Part shown: positions 43,371 through 54,871 of the stretch, one piece after another
Position numbering within the stretch: the first letter of the stretch is position 1
How the letters are laid out: each line of letters begins with the position of its first letter
Source of the DNA: Anthostomella pinea
Taxonomy: Eukaryota; Ascomycota; Sordariomycetes; Xylariales; Xylariaceae
Direction: 5' to 3'
NCBI GenBank assembly: GCA_963556695.1
Contig: CAUWAG010000008.1
Location: forward strand, 2,170,001 to 2,234,000
DNA length: 64,000 nucleotides
The notes under the pieces: generated by a model
What the model was told of the DNA's origin: nothing
Database searches by the model: none
What the model saw: only the letters and a program-made list of their open reading frames with translations
Program-made: the position numbers and the translations under genes

Positions 43371-43808
43371 CGTTGATGCCAGAAGTAAGGGCTAAATACC
43401 TAGAAATGCCATATGATTCATACCTGGAGCTTGTCCGAAATAAGCACACCGTTATCGCTTCTGTAGTAGGGCTCGTCCGGAAGCGCCCGCCTAGAAATCA
43501 TTTGTCTCGAGTCCTGCATTCAGCCAAGAGCTGTGTGCCTTGATCCAGACGCCCGGAGCTATCGTGCTTCGCGGATTGGCTCTTTCGAAGCGAGAAGGGT
43601 ATGGCGTACACCAATATGCAGCCTCGATGTCGAATCACGCTGTAGCGACATGGGGCAGTGCTGCAAGGGAACCAACATGTCCTACTATGCATAATACACT
43701 TGTCGGCGTTGTGATGTGCGGCCGAGTCAAGTGCGGGGAATTTGGGATATGTCCGGCCTTCCATCTTCACTGAGCAAATGATTCTCTGTACCTGCGCACA
43801 TCGTCGAT
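43371..43808. other. Intergenic
   Basis: 438 bp between the GH43 and HET genes on the same strand; nothing recognised. Confidence 0.5.
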
Positions 43809-45632
43809 ATGGAGAAGTTCAAGGGCATTTCGCCTCACAAACCCCTTCGAACTGATGTGAACGAAATCCGCATCGTCAAGCTGTTACCCAACGTCTTCAA
43901 TGCGCCTATTGAGTGCGAGCTGGAGCACATCACGATCGACGTCGAGGCCGATTACGAGGCCCTGTCATACTGCTGGGGAGATGCATCAGTCACTCATCCC
44001 ATTCGGTTGAACGGCCGAGTATACCCTATCACCACGAGCTTATTCACTGGTCTGAACTATCTTCGGCTCGAAGACCGCCCGAGGCGACTTTGGGTGGATA
44101 GTCTCTGCATCAACCAGACCGACCTCGATGAACGCAGCCATGAAGTCCAGAGGATGCGCGATATCTACGAAAAGGCCAAAGAGGTTATCATTTGGCTTGG
44201 AGATTATCACCCGTTTACTCGTCTATACGTCAAACGAGTATTCGATTACGTGACTAAGCTAGCTACTTGCTGGGAAGATGAGGAAGAGGAGGCTCTCATC
44301 TCGGCCTGGGGTTTTGACGAGCTTTGGCATTTCCAGACAGAGCTTCAGGACTTCCTCAAAACCCGCCAATGGTTTCAGCGGATATGGGTTTTGCAAGAGG
44401 TCTCTGTTCGCCCTAATCCATGGTTGAAGAACGTGGATATCACCCCTGATCTTATCTGTGGACACCTCCGACTCCCGGTGGTATACTTGAGGCAAGTTCA
44501 GAATTACTGGGTGACACAACCCACTACGGCTCGACTCAGCCTGCCATCTTTGTGCCCTACTCTCGATCGTCTGAGGCTCATTTGGGAGGGGCACCAAGAC
44601 CTGATGGGACAAGAACCTCATCCCTTTGCCAATCAGCTCGTATGGATTCTTTCCTTGGTCGCTGCTAAGTTTGACGCGACTGACGAGCGAGACACGATTT
44701 TTGCCACTCTGGGGCTTTTGAACGCAAAATCGATACCCTCACAAGTCCGACCGGACTACACCAAGACTGCATCACAAGTTCTGATCGACTGTGCAACATT
44801 CCTGATCGAAGATTCTAACTTCGTCAATATCATACAATACAACTCAATGCAAACAACCCAACTGCCATCATGGGTGCCTGATTGGCGATATAATGCGCGG
44901 CACCCAATATATGCAGGGAGCGAGACTGGTCCAGGCATTCATTCCAGGGTCCTTGAAAAAGGCAATGCACTGGAGGTCGACATAATGCCATTTACAGAGA
45001 TCTCCATGTTGGGGCCGAAGTTTGAGATCATCAACACCGAGGAAAAGATGTTCAATGTTTGGGAAGACTTCTTCCTCGATATTGGAGAATGTTTGGATGG
45101 GCGAAAACTGCCGGCCCGTGGCTACACAAACTTTGAAGAGGCTGTGTGGCAGTTGCTGATTATATTCAGCATCAACTTTCAATGGTTGCTTGATCCGGGG
45201 TGCTTTGAGGGCGTCTTGGGAGACAACGCCCCGTCATTTATCAGGAGACACTCACTGGACGTTTCCGCACGTGGGCATTCGACACTCGAGAAGGATTTTA
45301 TGGAAGATAGCTTGAAGATCATCTCGGAGTCGGTAACCAACAAATACGTTTTTCGCTGCGCAGATAACTCGATTGGCATCATGGGCCAATCGTTCGCGAA
45401 GCCTCAGCCCGGAGACATGATCTGCTCTATCCGGGGTGCTTGCTCAGAGTTTGTACTGCGGCCCCTTATCAAAGGATACCGCATCATTGGCAGGTGCGAG
45501 AGAACAATAAGGACGCTCGAATTAACGATGACGGAAGTTGGGTTGCTGGATTGGATGGGTACTACTCATTTATTGAGTGTTTTGAGTGAATTATGGGCAA
45601 CGGCTGACTTCCACCGCACAACTATCTACTGA
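43809..45632 (+). CDS. HET-domain protein
   Basis: Intronless, 607 residues, typical for the family. The HET domain spans about residues 40-200, with the three signature blocks YEALSYCWGD, LWVDSLCINQTDLDERSHEV followed by IYEKAKEVIIWLGD, and WFQRIWVLQEV. The C-terminal part has QPGDMICSIRGACSEFVLRP, a common end block in HET proteins. In known cases (for example het-6, tol and het-e) HET domains drive heterokaryon incompatibility cell death. Most family members, including this one, have no tested role. No NACHT or WD repeats are attached. The protein has no signal peptide and is probably cytoplasmic. It is one of the few long genes here with no intron, which is common for HET genes. Confidence 0.92.
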   Translation: MEKFKGISPHKPLRTDVNEIRIVKLLPNVFNAPIECELEHITIDVEADYEALSYCWGDASVTHPIRLNGRVYPITTSLFTGLNYLRLEDRPRRLWVDSLCINQTDLDERSHEVQRMRDIYEKAKEVIIWLGDYHPFTRLYVKRVFDYVTKLATCWEDEEEEALISAWGFDELWHFQTELQDFLKTRQWFQRIWVLQEVSVRPNPWLKNVDITPDLICGHLRLPVVYLRQVQNYWVTQPTTARLSLPSLCPTLDRLRLIWEGHQDLMGQEPHPFANQLVWILSLVAAKFDATDERDTIFATLGLLNAKSIPSQVRPDYTKTASQVLIDCATFLIEDSNFVNIIQYNSMQTTQLPSWVPDWRYNARHPIYAGSETGPGIHSRVLEKGNALEVDIMPFTEISMLGPKFEIINTEEKMFNVWEDFFLDIGECLDGRKLPARGYTNFEEAVWQLLIIFSINFQWLLDPGCFEGVLGDNAPSFIRRHSLDVSARGHSTLEKDFMEDSLKIISESVTNKYVFRCADNSIGIMGQSFAKPQPGDMICSIRGACSEFVLRPLIKGYRIIGRCERTIRTLELTMTEVGLLDWMGTTHLLSVLSELWATADFHRTTIY

Positions 45633-45867
45633 AGCAGTTGTATCTATATTCCCTTGTCAAGTAAAGGAATAAGGCGCCCCCGAAAGTGGTACCCTCGCCA
45701 GGAGGCTTGGTTGCAAAGGAGTGATTGATACGTTGATGTGTCGACATTATGTAGGACTACTAAGATATCAGTCTCGCTTCTCCCAATCACATGGCGACGC
45801 ATTGATCGCACTCTTCTGTGATAGGCATTGTAATCTTAGCTTACAAGGTATCGTCACGTACGAGCCA

Positions 45868-46476
45868 TTAATCACAAAGGAGTCTTCCCAACTCGATTTT
45901 CTTCCGGCACTCAGAGCAAAGAACTCGGACCGCCGGGTTTCTGACATTATCGTATGACTGTAGGTCGGCGGAATGCCCACATCCGTGGATGCAAGAGCAC
46001 GTGGTGCCCTGCGACTGACTAGGTGTCGACTTCGATGTCAAAAGACTGGATGTGACCGACAAAAGAGAGGTTCGTCTACCGGAGACGGATGGATTCTGCG
46101 AGGCTTGGGTCAGTCATGAATTCAAAAGAGGGTGTAATCAAGAACCAGGCTTGAATACCTTTGGTTGCCGGGACCCTTCTGTGGTCTGCCGTTGCCGAAC
46201 TTGAGGCGGGTACCATTGAGATGCTGCAGGCACGCGGATCGACGAAGACGGAGATGTTACGAGGTAGTTTTCACCGTCGGTAGCGTTCGTTATAGGGGGT
46301 GGGAACTCGTTCCATGATCCGGGGTTCTCCTGGGGTGGGGATATTGTTGCGAGACGAGTGTATGGTTCCTTGCTAGGAGGATAGCCGGCGACATTGAGGT
46401 TTGGGGAGTGCGTAGTTGACTGCATCAAGACATGAAGGTCGTCCAGACTGGCAACAATGCTCGAATAGTACGACAT
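45868..46476 (-). CDS. Small two-exon protein with a C-terminal Cys cluster
   Basis: Exons 46,476-46,159 and 46,095-45,868 join after the Lys of GSRQPK to Asn-Pro-Ser, giving 181 residues. The 63-nt intron begins GTATTC, contains CTGAC and ends CTCGCAG. Without splicing the first frame stops 7 codons later. The N-terminal 130 residues are Pro/Ser/Thr-rich and probably disordered. The C-terminus has CSCIHGCGH followed after about 18 residues by CSEC, then a short basic tail and a last Cys. This spacing suggests a small zinc site (C-x-C-x3-C-x-H ... C-x2-C), but I know no family that fits. No signal peptide. Confidence 0.6.
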
Positions 46477-48382
46477 ATTTAAGTGAAAGGCAGTGTTCTT
46501 TTACACCACGAATTACTCACTGTTGTTGGTATAGAGTCATGGCTCCTGTGACAGATTGGCCACACTGTTGGTCTGCGGTACTATGTTGGGCCTGTCAGTG
46601 AATCATGAAACAATGTGGCATCAGAGAACAAAGGCTTCTCGTCTGGAATACGTATAGTATGCGCGAAAAATTGAGGCTCAGACTTGAGTGTTCTGTGTCC
46701 TCGCACCCATGCAACTTTGCTTCACAAAGAGCATCATCCAACATTTACCGACCAACACCAACTTGGTGACTCGTGACCTGAATTCGTGACAAGGCCCAAC
46801 CAGCAATGACTCTGTGGACTGTCCCGCCGCAATATGCTCTTTGTCTTTGCTGCGTGGACGTTCTGTCGAAGCTGAAGTCCATCTGGAAGATGACCAAATC
46901 AGGGGTACCCAGGGGTAAGCGACGGTCTCTGATTGGACCAACGAGTCAGAACAACAACTCCCGCCACCAACACCGCCTCACGAGAACAAAGAACAAAGAA
47001 CAAAGCCGTCGCAGAATCTCTCAGCAGACCAAGAGCAAACATCATCCAGCGGTGGCTGCTGCGACATGTTGGTACTACAGAAGGCCTCCCGCTCCCCTAC
47101 GAGGGCACATGAGCACCGGCGCTCAATCGCACAACCCACTTGCACACGCAACGCCGTAGATTCACCTCACAGCAGCATCATTACTATCCAACGCATCGTG
47201 TGTCAGTTGGAAAACAATCACTGATACCACGCACTCCGTTTCAATCACCTATTTGTAGATTATTCTTGCTTGGTGCTTAAACATCAAAAGCTGCTTAGCC
47301 AAAGGAGCAAACCGCGAAACCCCCGGGCGGCCCGGCTCGCAATCCGCAGCCCGGGGCCTGCCCCGATCGCCGTATCCGCGATGCGCGCTACCAAACCCCC
47401 GGCGCCGCCGGCCCCCCACGGAGGCAGGAGTTGCAGGGCCCCTCCCCCTTTCCGCAATGAGTCCCGCAAGCACGTCGCATCGCCAACGCCGAGCACGCCG
47501 GCCTTCCACGTAGAGCTGGAGCTGGCGCGTGCAGCCGCTCGAACTCGGGGCAACGCGGACGTGCATTACTCGTCAGGGGGTCAATTGCGCTTGGAGCGCT
47601 GACGAGTGTATGAGAAACAGGACGCCGTGCCCCCAGCACCTGAGGCTAGAAACGTAAGATTGAATCACGTATGCTACCTGCATGAGCGCACGATCGAGAC
47701 CCATCCCAGCGCGATTAGACAATAAGATGAATCTCGAGGTGAAACCCAGAAGCCTAGTTATCTGGCTCACCATCTACCTAATACATATTATACTCACCTG
47801 TCCACGGTACTATACCCACTCGCTCACCGGTGATATCTAGTCGCTTCATTAAGCAAAGATCAAATCAAAGAGATTGTCTGATTTGTACTGAGCCTATCAA
47901 TAACGGGCTTCATAACTGTGGGAGATACTTTGTTTAAAAGACTGATTGATGGGATAACTAGGAGGCTGTGCAGTACATCTAGAACCGTCTATTGGAGGCC
48001 ATCGAGGATGCGGAAAAGTCGATGTTGGAAATACCTGTGGTCGTACTGTTGTTTATAGTCTCTTGTTTTACAGCTTCTATAATCGAAACGGCGTCTCTGG
48101 AATCGGCAGACACCCGTACCACCAGTATAGAATGTGGCTGGTAGTATCCTTAACAGCGACTCAGTCATCCACGAGACGGTGCGGACATGAAGCAGATAGA
48201 CACAGACGGCGCGAGTTCATGGAATTGAAAGCATTTGGGTATTATTAAATAATCAACTGCGTACTGGATATCATTAGCTCTACCAGGGCAACAGAACATA
48301 GACTACCGCTACCCATTCCTAGCCTCAAGAACTCCCGCTCCAGTTCGTAAGTCGTGATGTGTGCTTGGAAGGTTCCGCAAAC
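46477..48382. other. Long intergenic region with a GC-rich patch
   Basis: 1.9 kb without a supported gene. A short (AACAAAG)x3 repeat lies at about 46,984-47,005. Positions about 47,310-47,560 are strongly GC- and CpG-rich between AT-richer flanks; several overlapping open frames exist there only because of the composition. Confidence 0.45.
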
Positions 48383-49581
48383 TTAGACAATATCATCACC
48401 TCTGTGCTGAGCACCATTGCCGACAGGCTTGCGCGGGTATCCAGGGCCAGCAGCTCCAGATCCGAACACCCCCTCGCCATTGGCGCCGTGCTGGGCTCCG
48501 TGATGGGCAGAAGCCGTTCCCCAGCCAGCCCTTCGTGTCCAGTAGGCATCACCCAACTCGAGACCGTCGTGAGTGTAAAGGCAGGACTGGCTACGGTTCA
48601 GGGGCACGTGGTTCCAGCGCCAATCCCAGATGGAGGCGTAGACCATCCTGTAGGCAGAGAAGGCCATGACAGTTCCAATGACTGCACCTGCAAACACGTC
48701 GTACCAGTTGTGGTATTCGTCGATGGTCAGAGCGCCGCCAATGAGTACGGCACCCAGGATGGGAATGTAGATGACGATCAACTTCCACATGGCCGGGTGG
48801 TAGTTGGAGAAGACCTTGAGCTTGGCGTTCAGGTACAGGTAGAGGTAGACGAAGCCAGCGAAGGCGGCGGTGGTGTGTCCCGAGGGCATGGACTCGAGCG
48901 AGTCGTCGATCTCGCTGATGTCGCCAGTGCAGATCTCCTGGGTGTAGTAGAGTTGCTGGAAGCCCGCTGCGTTGAGGCCTGAGCCAACGACGCCAGCGGC
49001 ATTCTTGGCGAGACTGATATCTGGCTTGCAGACATCCAGGAAGTGGGGTCGCAACCCACCGATGAGCCACTTAACGAATACCTGGAAGACGGCGGCGGTG
49101 ATGAGGGCGTACAGCAGACCGATGATACCGTTGTTGACGTCCCAGAAAGATCGGATGCGTATCTGCATGATGAGAATGGCCAGAGTAGGGACTATGAAAG
49201 CCAGGAAGGCGGCAAGCCAGATGGGGATGATCTCCTTTCGCAGTGGGTACGCGAACTGGGGATAGACAACTTCGCCGTCGGAAGGATAGGTGACGGCGAA
49301 CGAACGCGTAGGCGCCGGGTGGGCTTCGTAGATCTAGATAGATACGGATTAGCCAGGCTCACAGGGAGCCCATGTTTCCAGGAGACACTTACACCGAGAC
49401 CCAAAGCACCCATGGCAACCATGGTCAGGATGTCGACCCAGGTAACCTTCAGCCATTGACCGAAAGACGGGCGCGTAGACATCGGGTAAGTGTTGCGAGC
49501 ATGGCCATGGCTCTTCTTGGGCGTCTTGGTCGCCTGAGTGTGGCCGGGTCCCTCACGGGCACGCTTGTTGAACAGGCCCAT
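48383..49581 (-). CDS. PAP2-family lipid phosphate phosphatase
   Basis: Exons 49,581-49,393 and 49,333-48,383 (59-nt intron, GTAAGT...CTAG) give 379 residues. The three PAP2 phosphatase motifs are present: KWLIGGLRP, SMPSGHTT and EYHNWYDV (the His-Asp of the last). There are about six membrane segments, such as VDILTMVAMGALGLG, IIPIWLAAFLAFIVPTLAIL and IVIYIPILGAVLIGGA. The family (yeast Dpp1/Lpp1 type) removes phosphate from phosphatidate, lysophosphatidate and diacylglycerol pyrophosphate in ER, Golgi or vacuole membranes. The intron joins GLG to IYEAHPAPTRSF, a block I recognise from fungal relatives. The C-terminal 60 residues are Gly/His-rich and probably disordered. It diverges from SRP54 across 1.4 kb. 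Confidence 0.93.
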
Positions 49582-50939
49582 GATTCTTGCGCGAAGGATA
49601 CCAGTATGCTTAGTATGCGCTGGATGTCGGCAGATGGCAACTACCTGGGTTGGTAGGGTACAACGTCAGGGTGTCCCGCGCTGGACACTGATGCAAGACG
49701 AGCAGAACGATATGGGCTTTGGAGTTGAGATGGGCTTGACTTGGGGGAGGAGAGGAAGAGGCAGAGGAGGAGCTGGGTTGGGAAGATATAAGAGAAGCTG
49801 CAGACTGGATTGGGGTGTCACTGCTGGCTTGAGCTCCCCTCGCTCCCCTCGCTTCAGCACTGTTCCTACCTTACCGCCACGCAATTTGGACTTACCAAGG
49901 CACGAGGCCTGCAACTCACTGTTTCGGGGTGTTTGCCGTCGTACCTGACGTCAACATCCGGAGCATCTGCTGCTGCATTCTCATTTTATCAAGGCGCAGC
50001 GACAGGTCACGGTCACGGCAAAACGAACCGTGATGCGTGGCACAACCTGGGGAATGTTTCGCAATGCGCCGGCGGCCAATCACGGCGGGCAGAGTGAAGT
50101 CCAGGCAATGCCATTTTGACATTAAGGTAGCAGACATCGTGATCTGTGGCGGTGTGGCGGGTGCAGGATCGCCCTGGACGGTCCCCCGTTCGGGGCTAGA
50201 CGCCAACGTCATGGCACCTAAAGTTGGCGCGAACTTGGCACACAACCTCTTGGCAACCTTGTGCTTGTTCCAAACTTCTAATCTTTTTTGGCGGTGTCAC
50301 TGCCGCTTCAGGTAACTTGCAATGTCCGGGCTGTCGAACTCTCCTGACGCCAAACACGAATTGGGATCGGTGTCAGATGGCGCCGGCTTCACATGCTATC
50401 AATAGACCTACGATAGAGACGGACTGGATGACTACATATGTAGTGAGAACCTAAGCCTGGGGGCCTGCTACACAGATGCATGTAGTGGACCATTCAGAAC
50501 GGCCTCATCGCATTAGGTACACAAGGAGAGTGATCTTGACACACCATGGAAGTGGTTGGATAAAGTACCCGTTCGTGTGGCCTATTCCGACACCTCTGGA
50601 GTGGTTCAGTTGCAAACCTGGAGGATGTGAAGGCAGACATCTGTGCACGACAACAATATAAAGAAAAGCTCGGGCCGCTCGAGCGTAAGGTAGCGGGCCT
50701 TCCGTCGTTTGGCAGCCCGGCCCGGAGCTAGGCGAGTGGGGACTTCACGGGGCACAAAACGCACAAAGACCCCACTGCGGGGTATCGTCGGAGAAAGGAA
50801 AAATCCCCAGCCGATGAACAGCTTTCTGGATGGACGGGCCTGCAGTGGACTGGACCCCCTGCATCCATGGGCAAGATATCTTCACCACGAACCCCACAAC
50901 ACTTCTTGTTGCACGGCTCGGTAGCCGCGTCCATACAAT
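49582..50939. other. Divergent promoter region of PAP2 and SRP54
   Basis: No gene. A CCAAT-type box (GGCCAATCACGG) lies near 50,074, and a pyrimidine-rich stretch at about 49,830-49,900 lies upstream of the PAP2 gene. Confidence 0.5.
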
Positions 50940-52567
50940 ATGGTTCTTCAGGATCTCGGTCGACGCATCAGCGGCGCATTGCACGATGCGACTCGTGCTC
51001 CCAACCTTGACGAGAAGGTATGCGACAAGTGTCTCCTCCAGCCATGTCTCGCCCCGCAGTCCACTGACGGATCGTCTATTTGTAGACCTTCAAAGCCATG
51101 CTCAACGAGATCTCCGGCGCCCTCCTCGAAGCCGATGTCAACGTGCGACTAGTCAGCCGCCTAAAGAACTCCATAAGTACCACCGTCAACTTCAAGGAGC
51201 TCCCGCCCGGCGTCAACAAGAAGCGATTAGTCCAGAAAGCCGTCTTCGACGAACTCGTCAAGCTCGTCGACCCCCATGCCGAACCCTTCAAGCCCAAGAA
51301 GGGCAAGTCGAACGTCATCATGTTCGTTGGTCTACAAGGTGCCGGAAAGACGACGACATGTACGAAGCTTGCGCGACACTACCAAGCCAGAGGCTTCCGA
51401 GCCTGCCTCGTCTGCGCCGATACCTTCCGAGCAGGTGCCTTCGACCAGCTGAAACAGAACGCGACCAAGGCCAAAATCCCATACTACGGTTCCCTGACGG
51501 AAACGGACCCGGCCAAGGTTGCCAGAGAGGGCGTTGACAAGTTCAAGAAGGAGCGGTTCGAGGTCATCATCGTCGATACCTCGGGTCGGCATCGACAGGA
51601 GTCTGCGCTGTTCCAGGAGATGATGGACATCCAAGAAGCGGTCAAGCCCGATGAGACTATCATGGTCCTCGATGCTTCGATCGGTCAGCAGGCCGAGAAC
51701 CAAGCCAAAGCCTTCAAGGAAGCGGCGGACTTTGGAGCCATCATCATCACCAAAACAGATGGTCATGCGAGTGGAGGTGGTGCTATATCTGCTGTGGCCG
51801 CTACACATACTCCTATCGTTTTCATTGGAACCGGAGAGCACATGCTGGATTTTGAGCGTTTCGCACCGCAACAATTCGTCAACAAGCTGTTAGGAATGGG
51901 AGACATGGCAGGGTTGGTGGAGCACGTTCAGTCCCTCAAGCTGGACCAGAAGGATACGATCAAGCACATCACCGAAGGTATCTTCACAATACGCGACCTC
52001 CGCGATCAGCTCAGCAACATCATGAAGATGGGCCCTCTGTCCAAAATGGCCGGCATGATACCCGGAATGTCAAACATGCCAGGTATGGCCGGCATGGACG
52101 ACGAGGAATCGAGCTCACGCCTGAAGCGCATGATCTACATATGCGACAGCATGACCGAGAAGGAACTCGACAGTGATGGCAAGATGTTTATCGAGCAGCC
52201 CACGCGTATGACGCGAGTGGCCTGCGGCAGCGGTGTCAGCGTACGAGAAGTCGAGGATCTGCTGACGCAGCAGCGCATGATGGCCGGCATGGCCAAGAAA
52301 ATGGGTGGCAGCATGAAGAACATGCAAAAAGCACAGCAAGCCATGGGCGGCGGAAACAAGGCTCAGCAGATGGCAGCCATGCAGAAGAGACTGCAGAGTA
52401 TGGGTGGAGCAGGTGCGGGCGGTATGCCAGACATGGCCAGCCTGGCGAAGATGTTTGGCGGCGGCGGCGGAGGTATGCCTGGCATGCCCGGTGGGATGGA
52501 CATGCAGAAGATGATGGAGAGTATGGGCGGTATGATGGGAGGCGGACGAGGAGGCGGAAGAAGGTAG
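50940..52567 (+). CDS. SRP54: Signal recognition particle 54-kDa subunit
   Basis: Exons 50,940-51,017 and 51,086-52,567 give 519 residues, matching eukaryotic SRP54. The N domain begins [14 protein letters not shown]. The GTPase G domain has [15 protein letters not shown] (P-loop), [30 protein letters not shown] and [14 protein letters not shown]. The C-terminal M domain (from about 320) is Met-rich, with [27 protein letters not shown] (SRP RNA-binding helix region) and a Gly/Met-rich end. SRP54 binds signal sequences and 7SL RNA and docks ribosomes to the ER through its GTPase. The 68-nt intron sits at residue 26. This is an essential conserved gene and a good anchor for synteny. Confidence 0.98.
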
Positions 52568-53158
52568 CACGCCTGTCGGAAACAAAGATATGGGGCATTG
52601 GGGGCTACGGATTCATGACACGCATGGCATGGCGTTTGGCTGGGTTTAACATGCATCCAGACAGGGGTATGGATTCATCTGGTGACATCTTCGATTCTCC
52701 GTACCCAAATGAAATGGACCGAGATCTATAGAGATACTTCACAGTAGGAGATACTGCCCTACCTATTTTAGTGGAATGCTCATTGCGTATCTCGAATCAG
52801 CTACTTTCATCGAAGATGACTGACTTTCTGCTTACTCCGTACCGAGCACGAGCGCTCAAAGTACCTAATGTAATCCATATATGAGTATCAAGGCAATGTG
52901 TTCCTTCAGTAATGGGAACTACCTCAGTAGCCAGAACTTATCAGGTTCCATATCGCATGCTAAGGGATAGAAACGTCGAAGCTATTCACTTAGGGGCCTC
53001 ACAATTTACTGTGTCTTTCTTGTTAATTTAAGACATTATAGCGCAGTGTTTATTCCATGGCGGGACTTGCTTTATGATCCCATTTCCCATTCTCTCTATG
53101 AGACGTCTCCGACAAACGATGTACTGTAGTCGGCACTGAAGGCGGTTGCCTTTCCAGC
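52568..53158. other. Intergenic
   Basis: Convergent 3' regions of SRP54 and the acetyltransferase; nothing recognised. Confidence 0.5.
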
Positions 53159-53875
53159 CTAGGGTACAGCAATGTCACCGATCTCCTCCAGCTTCTCATC
53201 AGTCCCAACAGTCGGGTAGATGGCCGTCCGACTTCCGTCTGCTTTCCATTCACACCATTCCATACCCGGGAGTACGTAAGCAGTAGCCGAGAAGCATTTC
53301 TGATTCTCACTGATCCCGAACACAACGTCGAACCCACCAGCGCGGACGAAGCCACATTTCTCAGCAACCCTCTGCGACTTGACATTGTTGTCCATGGCGG
53401 CGATAAACATCTCCTTCACCCCAACTTCGTCCCGCCAGAAGCTCGTGACTGCACGGCCGGCCTCGGATGCGTAGCCACGACCCCAGTGTGGCTGGTAGAA
53501 CGCGTACCCAAGGTCTGGATAGGGCATTTCCGACCGAAAACTGACGCTGACAAGGCCGATGAGGTCGTCTTCTGTCTCCTCCTTGCCTTCGGGAGGCTTC
53601 AGGTACACGAGGTGGATCATGCCGGGGGGTGCTGGTGCTTTCGTGCAGAGCTCCTGCTTGGGCATATGTCTCTTGTGCTTGGCTTGTACGTGTTTGACTG
53701 TCTTGATGCCGACCTGCGCATTGCCGCCGAGTCCGGCACTTGGGTCGCTGAGCACCCGAATGAAGCGCCTGCAGTGTTCGCTATTATTTGGGTCCACGAG
53801 TCGCAGCACCAAACGTTCGGTAGTCAAATCTCCGGTCGGTCGGTCCATCTTGTCCATCCCAATGTTGAGGTTCAA
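53159..53875 (-). CDS. GNAT-family N-acetyltransferase (RimJ/RimL-like)
   Basis: Intronless, 238 residues. It opens with TTERLVLRLVDPNNSEHC, the usual first strand of Acetyltransf_3 proteins. DLIGLVSVSFR is the central strand, PDLGYAFYQPHWGRGYASEA holds the acetyl-CoA-binding motif (Q/R-x-x-G-x-A form: GRGYA), and NNVKSQRVAEKCGFVRAG is the helix-strand block. Such proteins acetylate N-termini, small amines or antibiotics; the acceptor here is unknown. A Lys/His-rich insert of about 35 residues lies between the first strand and the core. The start is the first ATG; MDKMDR at residue 7 is an alternative. Confidence 0.88.
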   Translation of the reverse strand: MNLNIGMDKMDRPTGDLTTERLVLRLVDPNNSEHCRRFIRVLSDPSAGLGGNAQVGIKTVKHVQAKHKRHMPKQELCTKAPAPPGMIHLVYLKPPEGKEETEDDLIGLVSVSFRSEMPYPDLGYAFYQPHWGRGYASEAGRAVTSFWRDEVGVKEMFIAAMDNNVKSQRVAEKCGFVRAGGFDVVFGISENQKCFSATAYVLPGMEWCEWKADGSRTAIYPTVGTDEKLEEIGDIAVP

Positions 53876-54871
53876 GTTTCGAGCAGTTCAAGTTGAGGCG
53901 TATGAGTTCACACAGGTCCTTAAGTAGATACAAGGGTGTTCGGACCATACCTACCTAAGCAGACCCGTACTTATACGTCTTGATAGGGCGTGTTCAACAC
54001 GCCCTTAAGCATGTACAGGTTGCAAGGATGGTAATGGTTAGCGGTTCCAGGTTACGGGTCCGAATCCAATATGATGCTTGTAACTCCCATGCTAAAGACA
54101 TGCCTAATAACAGTCTAATAGAACGTTAAGATAAAAAAGTTCCATGAGAAAGTTCTTATCGTGTAAAGTTCTACCTACCTATTACCATTGCCCAGATACA
54201 CGTGAACCCGCTAACCATTACCATCTTGAGCACCTGTAAGTGCCCAAGGCAAGCATGGATCATCCGACCGTTCGGAGCATCGGGAGGAGGTACGGCCTGC
54301 GTGTTTGCAGGTACTTACAGGGTCCCCGCCTGTCCGACTGTCAGTCTCCGAGTCTCGGGCTGTCAGATTGGTCACCGCTTATCGGGCAATTATGCAAACC
54401 AACCTTACGCTCTTTCTCATTTTGTATCGGATGTGTTGCATGTGACTGTACCTACCATCTCACGTCACCGCTAGCCTTGGAGATTTTCTTCCTCCAGCAT
54501 CATTACCACTACCACCCGATCCAGACCTCTGCTCATAAACCAGTCAATGAATTATTATACTATCAACGTAACTATCAGCATATCCGTCCCAGCGCCTGAA
54601 CTATGCCAGCAACATCTCAGAGTCCAGTCTCAAGATCACCGAGCCTCGCGAGGTGGGCGTAGTGGGTATGTATGTCTGCCCGAGGTCCTCTCCCGACTTG
54701 AAGATGATCATCCCAGGAGCCCTCCGTGTCGCTGTCGACTATCGTTAAGGCTTCGGCATGCTGTCTGCTCCGATTCGCTTCACTTCGCTTCGACTCGACC
54801 TGGTGGATACAGCACCGCCATCTTGGTACGCAACGCGATGCTTGCTGATCATATCCCGGCGTATTGATCCA
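53876..54871. other. Intergenic
   Basis: About 1 kb; no gene, tRNA or repeat recognised. Confidence 0.45.

Noticed and set aside
47249..47566. Overlapping open frames in the GC-rich patch
   Set aside because: Several frames on both strands are open at once because of base composition; none looks like a protein.
49290..49340. Apparent frameshift in the PAP2 gene after its intron
   Set aside because: On re-reading, the CGTTCGTTCGCC stretch was first misread; with the full sequence the exons join in frame to HPAPTRSF and no frameshift exists.
51332..51874. 180-codon frame antisense to SRP54
   Set aside because: Shadow of the SRP54 GTPase domain.
54000..54075. Possible tRNA (GGGTCCGAATCC-like T-arm)
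   Set aside because: No acceptor stem or anticodon arm can be folded around it.
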